A stretch of 64,000 bases of DNA. Origin: Perilla frutescens (lineage: Eukaryota > Streptophyta > Magnoliopsida > Lamiales > Lamiaceae). The position numbers and the translations under genes are program-made. The notes beneath the pieces were generated by a model. It made no database searches. It was not told the origin of the DNA and saw nothing but the letters and a program-made list of their open reading frames with translations. The stretch spans positions 21,256,001-21,320,000 of the forward strand of contig BRKX01000003.1 in the NCBI GenBank assembly GCA_026008535.1, in the 5' to 3' direction. This document shows positions 56,109 to 64,000 of this stretch, in pieces. How positions within the stretch are numbered: position 1 is the stretch's first letter; each line of letters opens with the position of its first letter.

Positions 56109-57615
56109 TATTATTAACTACAAATGTAATGACTTTATACTTTGAATTATGAAATATCATAAAATTAAATTGAATATATATATATATAAGCAAATATTAT
56201 AAATAAAGATAATATTTGAAAAAATATATAAAACCATATGTATATTGAGGCAACTTTAGAAATTGTATAGTAAAGCTGAGATCATTTATTCCAATCTTAT
56301 GTTCTATTGGGTGTTGTATTTGGCATTTCAATTATTGAATTAGGATTATTTGTTTACAGAGTAGATCATCTGTTGTATTTTGTGTTACATTTAGTGTTGT
56401 ATAATTAATTTTTTTTAATATACTCTAATTGTGATGGATGAATCCTAAATAAAAAATTTAAATTAAAATAAATCATAATAAATTAAAAAATAAAAAAATA
56501 TATTTTTTTTGAAAAAATATTGAAAAGTTGCACCAGGGAATGTAACAGGTGATCCCATTTCATTTATTTATTATTTTCCTTGGCTCTCTTTCATTTATGT
56601 TTTGCGCGAATTTTCCGTCCAATATTGTCATTTGTCAACGTGGGGTACTCACTCCTCACCAACTCCAATTTTCTTTACGTTTCAATCAATTTTCCGATTC
56701 AAAAATCTCACCAACGCAAACATTTCACTGGCGATTGCAGAACTACAAATCCACACAAATTCCGGCATGATAGCGCTCCAAGCTTCCACCTCCTACGCCG
56801 TCGGCTTCAGCATTTCGTCGCTCGCTCCGCCGACGCCGCCGTCGCGTGACCGCCACCTCATTTTTGCTAAAGGTAATCTTGTGCCAACCCTAGTTTATCT
56901 GAATTTTGTTTTAATTTGCTAAATTGTTGGAAATTGGAGAGATTCGAATTGATTGTGCGCGTTTACAGTTGAACCGACGGCGAAATCAGTGGAAGTAATG
57001 CGGAAGTTTTCGGAGCAGTACGCACGAAGGTCCGACACGTATTTCTGCGTCGATAAAGGTGTCACCTCTGTTGTAATCAAGGTATTCCAGTCGACTTATC
57101 CGATTTGTTGTTGTTTTGCAATTTTATGATAGAATCACGCATCATTTAATTGTAGTTATATGAAAGAGAATTGGATGAGCTGGTGTAATAGTGATTTTTG
57201 CTCGTTCAGTCTCGTGTTTTAAATGATTGTTGAAACATAATTTTTATTGAGAATAGTGGATTTTTCAATTTCATTGATAACGATCATAGTAAACTAGAGC
57301 CAATATCGACGGCCTTGGCCTCGTTCAGTGGTGTTGGAAAATGTAAGAGATGCTGAATCTGAGCGGACATGGCATTTAACTTCGTGAAGGAACTTTTATT
57401 ACACCGGTGGCAATAAATTTTAAATGAACAATATTTGAGAGCATTTCACTCTAGGCTTTGAAAATCCTAAATATTCATCGTTTACTCCCAATTAGTGAGG
57501 TGTCTAATCAACAATTTCATTGAGTAGATGTAATGCATACAGGTAAACCAATGTACGAGCAAAGATAGACTTTTTGACTACATTAAGATCAAGAACTATT
57601 TTTGCTTCCTGATCA
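56109..57615 (+). repeat. Segmental duplication copy 2, right part
   Basis: It continues copy 2 after the nest, aligning with 2330-3957 of copy 1 through the FTRB leader, exons 1-2 and part of intron 2. Similarity is last seen near 'catttgtatttgtg' at about 57610-57615, where copy 1 is cut by the gypsy LTR. Confidence 0.85.
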
Positions 57616-59634
57616 TTTGTATTTGTGAATGAGGGCTGGCGGACTATGATAAATATAATTTAAATTTAAATATTCTCACTTACTTTACAGGGATTGGCAG
57701 AACACAAAGACACATTGGGTGCACCACTCTGTCCGTGTAGGTAATTATTGTTTGTACATGAAATTCAAATCATGTATTTATCTGATTTCTGTTACACTTT
57801 GAATGACAAATCTCCTATGATTCAATGCTGAACTAGACTAATCTAAACCACTTTGGTCTTAGGCACTATGATGATAAAGCTATTGAGGCACAACAGGGTT
57901 TTTGGAATTGCCCATGTGTTCCTATGAGAGAAAGGTAATGTTGATCTATATTGTTTGTTCTGTATCCAATTTTTATATCAAGATCATGTCTTCCTTCCCA
58001 CAAAAGATGTAGTGCCCAAGAACAAACTTTGTAAATCCTGTTGCTTCACTTCCTGTATGTTTGGATTTCATTGATTCGCTGCAACTTTGAATGTTTGATA
58101 TTGTAGATTTAATTCATTGAAATTTGGATGATATGTTTGCCCTCCTATAAGATGTATGTGTACTCAAATTCTAACTTCTTTAATTACTGTTTCACTTCTT
58201 GTATGTTTGAGTTTCATTAATATGCCAAAACTTGAATTTCTAGATCTAGAAGATGAAATTCAGGCTGTAGAAGTACATTGTGTGCTATTGATTTACAATT
58301 GAATAAGGAATGAAGGGTACATCAAAATTCTTGCACCAGGAAGATAGTTTTAATCATTAGGAAGCGTAACCAGCACTCATGGCCCTCATGTCTGCAATAT
58401 CTGCGACGCCTTGTCTAAGTGAATGAGCCTGTCCATTTTGATGATTAGTTGCACTAACAACTTGGCATGCTAAATTTATTGCGATGATCTTGAATGAGAC
58501 TGGGGTATTTCTAACGGAAGAACATTTCAGGCATTGTTTGTAAATGCGATTCTCGATTCTCTGAGATCAAGAACACCTTCCCGCGCTCTACTTTTAACCA
58601 ATCATTTGTTCCTTTTTGTTCTTTTTCCACCTTGTGCTGTCAAGTTCAGAATGACTGGTTTCATGCAGACTGACAATTGCCTTTGAATGATCTGTTCAAG
58701 AATATAATTAATTTCAAATTGCTGTAAAATATTGGCCCCTTTTTCCCATAAATATACATAAAATATTTATCAGCCTTGTGGTTTTTTATGTAGACATATG
58801 ATTGGAATTGGATAGATGGAATTATTGGTGATTAATTTGATTTTAAGGATCTTATTTGTTGATATATTTGTCAGTTCAAAATGTTCTCAATTAATAGAAT
58901 AGTGTTTTTTAATCATCTTACATATCCAATTTGTATTATTACGCTGGTAGGAAGGAATGCCACTGCATGCTTTTTCTAACCCCCGAGAATGATTTTGCTG
59001 GCCAGGACCAGGTATGAGTATTCCATTATGTTTTTGGTTTTACTTGAGGAGCATGAGCTTAATTATTTGTAGAGAAAACATTTGTACAGTGGGATGCCCT
59101 ATTTCGGTTACACATTTTGATAGGACTCAACATGCATAGCATGACCAATTGGGTCAGCTATTATCTTTAATTAGTTGGAGTTATTTTATTATTTGCTATT
59201 GTTTGGTTTATTGAAGGCCCTTTTATGCCAGTCTTGTATGCGACTGTCCCTAGGCCCATAGGATTGATGAGCTAGTTTTTAAATATGATGAAGGGCATTA
59301 AGTTAGAGTAGAATTTATGGGCAAGTATAACCTTCTTGGTTCTATCATTTGGCTTCAATTCCTTTATAGATAGTGTTAACTTCTTGGCAAGAACACCCTT
59401 GACTCTTATCACTTTTTTTCTTGTTAATATCATCTAAGACATGTTTCTTGTTCCAGACTTGATTGAAATCAGGACTACTATATAAACTTAAGATGTGTCT
59501 GAAATTCTGATATCTTTTATTGCCTGCTTTTTTCCTTTTGAGGAAATCTTTATCACCCTATCTTATTTTGAGTTCCTTCTGTTCTGCAGACCATATCACT
59601 GGAAGAGATCCGGGAAACGACGACAAATATGTGA
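56767..59634 (+). CDS. FTRB: Ferredoxin-thioredoxin reductase catalytic subunit (FTR-B), chloroplast
   Basis: The catalytic [4Fe-4S] subunit takes electrons from photosystem-I-reduced ferredoxin and reduces the disulfide of chloroplast thioredoxins, passing light control to Calvin-cycle and other stromal enzymes. It pairs with the variable subunit FTRA, not encoded here. I read six exons with GT-AG borders and consistent phase: 56767-56872, 56969-57081, 57691-57740, 57863-57934, 58951-59011, 59590-59634; these give 148 residues. Residues 1-35 are a Ser/Pro/Arg-rich transit peptide; the rest is the mature chain (EPTAKSVEVMRKFSEQYARR, then GFWNCPCVPMRER, then ECHCMLF). By the known cyanobacterial enzyme, Cys87, Cys106, Cys108 and Cys117 bind the cluster and Cys89/Cys119 form the redox disulfide; all six are present. 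The length is normal for the family. A 23.8 kb retrotransposon block ends 659 bp upstream, which could affect its expression. A broken copy lies at 3074-3389. Confidence 0.97.
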
Positions 59635-59639
59635 TGTAA

Positions 59640-61712
59640 AGCCTTGTATTGTTAGGTTTGAACATCTACTGTTTTATGTAAATCTGTGTGATGCTCAAGA
59701 GAAATAAATTTTTGTTATTCCAAAAAACCGTAGTAGCAAAGCTCTTTATTCGTTTCCCTTCATTTGATTGATGCGTTGTCTTGAGCTGTGAAAGGCTTCT
59801 AGTTTGGTTCACCTTCGAAAACTGTGTATCTTCTTTATCACTAGTCAAATTTTCGGCAACTCTTATCTTAACTTGATTCATTAATCCCCGTTCCAAGGCT
59901 TTTCCTACTTCTTGTCATGTACTATTTTTTTTGTACTTTCAATTTTGTATTGTTTGTGCCATAATCTTGTCCTTTGAGCATATAATTGTTATCTATTTTA
60001 CGGGAAAGATCACTACACATATTCAGAGTGTTATATTTTCGAAAAAAGATTACAAATGCGTTGTGATTTATCTGGTGGAATGTAGTATTTTTACATGCGA
60101 TATAGAATTTTCAATATTTCACCTACAGTTTTGCAACAATAATGTCCCTACTTTATTAAGCAGTCATTTTTTTTGGTTCTCGTCATGGTTTTCGTTATCA
60201 CAGTCATTAAAATCTTCATTTTAATTTGTCATTTTCGTTAAGTCATGTATTATCCTCGCGATTTCACTGATGCTCATGAACTAAATCTTCTAGAATTATG
60301 CGAGTGATAAAATCTTAAATTTTCACCTTTTTTTAGCAAATAAATACATAAGAGCACCTTTCTGAGATTCAATCAGTTCTTAATATTTTCTCAACGCTAT
60401 GGGTAACTGATTAGTTTTTATGTAGAGAAGTGAAACAAAGGTATATACCAATTTCTAAAGATGAAATGCTGTCTTTTCTTTTGTAAAGTTGCAAAGCACA
60501 AATGCTCGTTGTGTTCTCACTTTACTATCACGGGGCACTCTTTTTCTTTTTCTTTTTCTTATGGAGAGAAATCATTCCGCTCCCACTTATGAGTGTATGT
60601 ATTACTTATTGCCTAAAAAAAACGTGTATATACTTATTGTGAAATATATTTCTCCTGTAATAATTCACAAAACATACAAGATGAAGAATGAATAAAATCA
60701 TATCATATACCAATCATTAATTTTCCATTGAATTAATATCCAATGTGAACAGCTAAAATGAATTCTCAAGCATAACTCCCCCCCATATACTTGGGAGTTT
60801 AATCCGACTATAAAAAGGTAAAATTTGGATTCAAACACAAGTAAATACAAATAAAATTATAAATATATCATTAACATGAGGTTGGATTTATTTATTTTTT
60901 CCTTCTAACCGTTTGTTTTGTTGAGAATAGTTCATAAATTCTTTCAAACAACTCAAAAGATATCAAAAAATTTGGTGGCTTCTCAAACAAAATGTAGGAT
61001 TTGTGTCTCAATAATAAGGCAAGGTTTTAATTAAGACATACTTTCGTTATAAAATATTAGAAATCAACATAACATATTATTGGCGCCTAAATAAATACAA
61101 GAGAACGCAAATAAACACCTCATCATTCGTTTCATTGGTTGAAACATGGTTAGAATTTTCTCCATAACATTCTGTGCTACATAATTAAAATTATTATTTT
61201 TATTCTTTTCTTTTACTTCAATTTCAATTTTTTCTTCTTAATATTAGTTTTAAATTTTTAGTTAAAAATGGATTATTTCATATAAAAATAGGTATATGTC
61301 CTAATTGGGTATCATCAACCCTCATTAATAATTATAAAATTAATTTAAATTCGAAAAATTGATATTCAAGAAAAAAATAAAAATTAATAATTTTAATTGC
61401 GTGACAATTTCATCCGATCAAAACAGATAGCCAAAAAGTAATTATTTGAATTTATTTATTAAAGGAAAACGCTCCAAAATATTCCCCAAACAATGAAAAG
61501 GCAAAAGAGAATCTCAAATCAACATCCACAAATTCCGCGCCAAAAAGTCATCCAATAATCCTCATTTCAAACAACTCACTCTTTTTATTGACTTATAATT
61601 AATTTCCTACTTTGATGATCATGGTCGAACAAAAATCTCCATTTTATCTCTAAATCTCTGATTGTTATATATTCTCAAAATTCAATATTTCATTCATCAA
61701 CCAAAATTATCA
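59640..61712. other. FTRB 3' UTR and intergenic region, no gene seen
   Basis: Apart from the FTRB 3' UTR and the promoter and 5' UTR expected for the downstream U-box gene, I see nothing. Small frames (60-100 codons) are AT-rich and unsupported. A 'tatatatt' at about 61666 could serve as a TATA box for the U-box gene but is only ~45 bp from its start codon. Confidence 0.5.
59703..59708 (+). terminator. Probable poly(A) signal of FTRB
   Basis: AATAAA lies 69 bases after the stop codon, a plausible near-upstream element for FTRB 3'-end formation. Plant poly(A) signals are loose, so this is suggestive only. Confidence 0.5.
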
Positions 61713-63146
61713 ATGGGAATGGGGAGTGAGAAGAAGCCGTGGAAGATTTATTTCCACAAATCCAAAAATCAAACCCCAAAAATTCCACTCGAATTCTTGT
61801 GCCCCATTTCAGGCTCGATCATGGCGGATCCCGTTATAGTATCATCGGGCCACACCTTCGACCGCAACTGCCTCCTCGCCTGCCTTTCTCTCTCCTTCCA
61901 ACCCACTCTCCCCGCCGCCGCCACCGCCACCGCCGACTTCTCCACCATAATCCCCAACCTGGCCCTCAAGTCCGCCATCCTCAGCTGGTGCCGCCAACAC
62001 CTTCTCGAACCGCCACCGCCCATCGACTTCTACTCCGCGGAAGAAATCGTGCGTAAATTAATGCCTGATAACGAGTTGACTCGGCCACCGAGTGAGGTTT
62101 CCGTATCAATCACTAGCTCAGAAGAAAGAGATCGATACTCTTCTTCTTCGGATGATATGGAAACTTCGATAATCAACGACAATAACCATTTGTTGGAAGA
62201 TGATGATTTTATAAATAGGTTAAAAAGCTCAACAATGGAAGAGCAGGAAGATGCTGTGAACTCTCTTCGGAGAGTGACGCGGACTCACGAGGAGGCGCGT
62301 GTCGGTCTCTGCACGCCGCGGATGCTCTCGGCGTTGAAATCGTTGATCAGCTCGAGGTATTCAGCTCTCCGAGTTAACGCCGCGGCGGCGCTGGTGAATC
62401 TGTCTCTAGAGAAGCAAAATAAGGTGAAGATCGTGCGGTCAGGAATCATTCCGCCGTTGATCGACGTGCTAAGAGGCGGCGGCGGCGCCGCCGAGGCTCA
62501 GGAACACGCCGCCGGCGCACTGTTCAGTTTGTCGCTAGACGATCAGAACAAAACAGCTATCGGAGTGTTGGGAGCTCTGCCGCCTCTCCTCCACGCTCTC
62601 CGGTCCGAGTCGGAGCGAACTCGGCATGACTCGGCTCTGGCTCTGTACCACCTTTCTTTGGTGGGTAGCAACCGGGTTAAATTGATCAAACTCGGTGCAG
62701 TTCAGATTTTGTTGGGGCTGGTGAGATCGGGTCACATGGCGGGTCGGGCGATGATGATTTTGTGTAATTTTGCTAACAGCGTTGAGGGAAGAGCGGCGAT
62801 GTTGGACGGCGGCGCGGTGGAGTTTCTGGTGAGTTATCTGAGTCGGGGCGATTCTGGCTCGGCGTCGACTCGGGAGAGTTGCGTGGCGGCGATTTACGGA
62901 CTGAGTTACGGCGGGTTGAGGTTTAAGGGGCTGGCGAAAGAAGCGGGGGCGGAGAAGATTTTGACCGAGGCGGAGGAATCGGTGAGTCAACGCGCGAAAG
63001 AGAAGTTGAAGAGGATTTCAGATGTTATTAATGTAGAAGAAGGAGAGGATGAGGAAGTTGATTGGGAGGAGTTGTTTCACTCGGAGGACGATCCGAGTCG
63101 GACTCTGAGTCAACCTGGTTGGAGGAATGGGTCTAACTCGTGTTGA
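61713..63146 (+). CDS. U-box/ARM-repeat E3 ubiquitin ligase (PUB38-41-like)
   Basis: This intronless gene encodes 477 residues from the ATG at 61713. I chose that start because the upstream in-frame Met (61662) adds 17 residues that do not resemble the family. The U-box spans about residues 24-98 (PLEFLCPISGSIMADPVIV, then SGHTFDR, then IPNLALKSAI); it folds like a RING without zinc and binds the E2 to transfer ubiquitin. Residues ~165-450 are tandem ARM repeats (ALRVNAAAALVNLSLEKQNK; AAGALFSLSLDDQNK; HDSALALYHLSL), which choose substrates. The C-terminus is acidic (EEGEDEEVDWEELFHSEDD). The layout fits the Arabidopsis PUB38/39/40/41 group, and PUB40-type is my best guess; members act in hormone and stress signalling. 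Substrates cannot be read from sequence. The coding region is clearly more GC-rich than its surroundings. Confidence 0.93.
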   Translation: MGMGSEKKPWKIYFHKSKNQTPKIPLEFLCPISGSIMADPVIVSSGHTFDRNCLLACLSLSFQPTLPAAATATADFSTIIPNLALKSAILSWCRQHLLEPPPPIDFYSAEEIVRKLMPDNELTRPPSEVSVSITSSEERDRYSSSSDDMETSIINDNNHLLEDDDFINRLKSSTMEEQEDAVNSLRRVTRTHEEARVGLCTPRMLSALKSLISSRYSALRVNAAAALVNLSLEKQNKVKIVRSGIIPPLIDVLRGGGGAAEAQEHAAGALFSLSLDDQNKTAIGVLGALPPLLHALRSESERTRHDSALALYHLSLVGSNRVKLIKLGAVQILLGLVRSGHMAGRAMMILCNFANSVEGRAAMLDGGAVEFLVSYLSRGDSGSASTRESCVAAIYGLSYGGLRFKGLAKEAGAEKILTEAEESVSQRAKEKLKRISDVINVEEGEDEEVDWEELFHSEDDPSRTLSQPGWRNGSNSC

Positions 63147-63488
63147 AGTCCAATATTTTATATTTACTTGTGCACATGGCTTCTAATGCTTATTTTAGAC
63201 ATCGATGCCGTCTCATGTGTTTCAATATGCAAATATTGGTTTAAATTTTATGATTTAATTATTCATATTTCACTATTAAATAGTACAAATTAATTATAAC
63301 AATAATAACATAGTGAACATTGATTGTTAAAAAATGAATTAAAAAATTATAATATTTTATTATTAAATAACCAACCATAACAATTAATTAATAATAGAAT
63401 GCACAATATGCAATTCCATCAAATCAAAAGAGTAAGCTTTAGAAAATGTATGTAAAATATAGAGTTAACAACATAAGCTTCATCGATC

Positions 63489-63494
63489 TTTATT
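63489..63494 (-). terminator. Probable poly(A) signal of the arabinogalactan-peptide gene
   Basis: AATAAA on the minus strand, about 100 bases beyond the stop codon. Confidence 0.45.
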
Positions 63495-63596
63495 ACACAT
63501 GAACTAATACAATTAATGAAGAGCGCAAGTTACAAATGTGAAGACACGTCTTATACAACACAAAACACACACACACACACTTACAAACTGTGAAAC

Positions 63597-63800
63597 TCAA
63601 ATAAAGTCCTTGATGATGAGAGTAGACACAGCTGCAGCAACAAATCCAATGAACACACTCTCAACTGAACCCATCCCACCAGTTGCAGCACCGGTTGGGG
63701 CCGGGCTCGGTCCTGGGGCCCACACATCGGCTCTCGCTGTCAAAGCCATCAACGCCACACAAATTGCTACAACAATGACTACTAGTCTAATAATTGTCAT
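63597..63800 (-). CDS. Arabinogalactan peptide, GPI-anchored (AG-peptide-like)
   Basis: A 67-residue precursor of a short cell-surface proteoglycan. Residues 1-26 are a hydrophobic signal peptide (MTIIRLVVIVVAICVALMAL). A very short mature segment follows with alternating Ala/Gly/Ser-Pro (APGPSPAPTG), whose prolines would be hydroxylated and carry arabinogalactan. A Gly/Ala/Ser stretch then serves as a likely GPI-attachment site, and a hydrophobic tail (VFIGFVAAAVSTLII) is normally removed. Longer readings starting at 63905 add 35 residues unlike the family, so I chose the Met at 63798-63800, which leads straight into the signal peptide. The product would sit at the plasma membrane or cell wall. 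The closest type is the AG-peptides; no exact orthologue is claimed. The tail ends in charged KDFI, which is slightly unusual for a GPI signal. Confidence 0.85.
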   Translation of the reverse strand: MTIIRLVVIVVAICVALMALTARADVWAPGPSPAPTGAATGGMGSVESVFIGFVAAAVSTLIIKDFI

Positions 63801-63933
63801 CTTTTTTGTTTTGTTTTTTAATGACGAGGAAAATCCACAACAAATATATGTATACTTTTTTTCTATGTGACGAGGTGAGGAGTGTGTAAAATAAACTCCA
63901 AACACTGTGCATAATGTGCAATCTAGTCCTTGC

Positions 63934-63941
63934 TATAAATA
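63934..63941 (-). promoter_or_regulatory. Possible TATA box of the arabinogalactan-peptide gene
   Basis: The minus strand reads tgTATTTATAgc about 135 bases before the start codon. On the plus strand the same site reads TATAAATA, so it could instead serve a gene beyond the right end of the window. Confidence 0.35.
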
Positions 63942-64000
63942 CAGGAGTTTGATGATGGCTACGTTTGTTTTCTTTGTTATTTCGATGTTTTACATGCTTA

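Noticed and set aside
14146..56113. Identical target duplication TATTA at the Tekay element and at the outer solo LTR, suggesting a linked event
   Set aside because: Five AT-rich bases match easily by chance; the two insertions have different ends, families and hosts.
62535..62990. 151-codon minus-strand frame opposite the U-box gene
   Set aside because: It is Arg/His/Gln-rich and is the antisense of GC-rich ARM-repeat codons; there is no independent support.
1..64000. tRNA or rRNA genes
   Set aside because: I found no cloverleaf with both A and B boxes and no rRNA-like conserved blocks. The tRNA-like matches are retrotransposon primer-binding sites or the possible SINE near 2630.

Overview
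The window reads as nuclear DNA of a flowering plant, most likely a eudicot. The supported host genes are a chloroplast ferredoxin-thioredoxin reductase catalytic subunit with six plant-type exons, an intronless U-box/ARM E3 ligase and a small GPI-anchored arabinogalactan peptide. Almost everything else is LTR retrotransposon, with one hAT transposon remnant and a MITE-like insertion. I cannot name the species.

Layout. 1-1340: AT-rich intergenic DNA with a (TA)n(TG)n microsatellite. 1341-3957: copy 1 of a segmental duplication, carrying a MITE-like insertion, a dispersed repeat and a broken two-exon FTRB copy. 3958-7426: decayed, 3'-truncated Ty3/gypsy element inserted in intron 2 of that pseudogene. 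7427-11755: gag-only (TR-GAG-like) element with one full LTR and one truncated LTR. 11756-28463: 3' part of a Sirevirus-type Ty1/copia element (envelope-like ORF, PPT, 3' LTR). Its envelope-like ORF is interrupted by an intact 10.2 kb Tekay/Del-type chromovirus (14151-24387, open 1496-aa gag-pol, equal-length LTRs that look identical) and by a reverse-oriented solo LTR (24629-27030). 28464-30162: minus-strand hAT remnant. 30163-31734: no gene seen.

Copy 2 of the segmental duplication begins near 31735. It is split at 32264-56108 by a 23.8 kb nest: a ~2.0 kb solo LTR holds two members of one copia family in opposite orientations (A, 32964-42364, minus; B, 42996-55444, plus), and copia B holds a 5.3 kb coding-free element (LARD, 47489-52743). 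Matching 5-bp target-site duplications fix these borders exactly. Copy 2 resumes at 56109, and the intact FTRB gene starts 659 bp beyond the nest. 59640-61700 is intergenic; the PUB-type E3 ligase (61713-63146, +) and the arabinogalactan peptide (63597-63800, -) close the window.

Order of events from nesting and LTR divergence: segmental duplication, then the outer solo LTR, then copia A and B (A's LTRs differ at about 20 sites by eye), then the LARD inside B. The Tekay insertion is independent and very recent. The most unusual signal is inside the Tekay LTR: eleven short hairpins spaced about 40 nt apart, built from two unrelated sequence units that share a 5-bp stem and 4-nt loop geometry. 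Several have GNRA loops and one carries a compensatory base-pair change.
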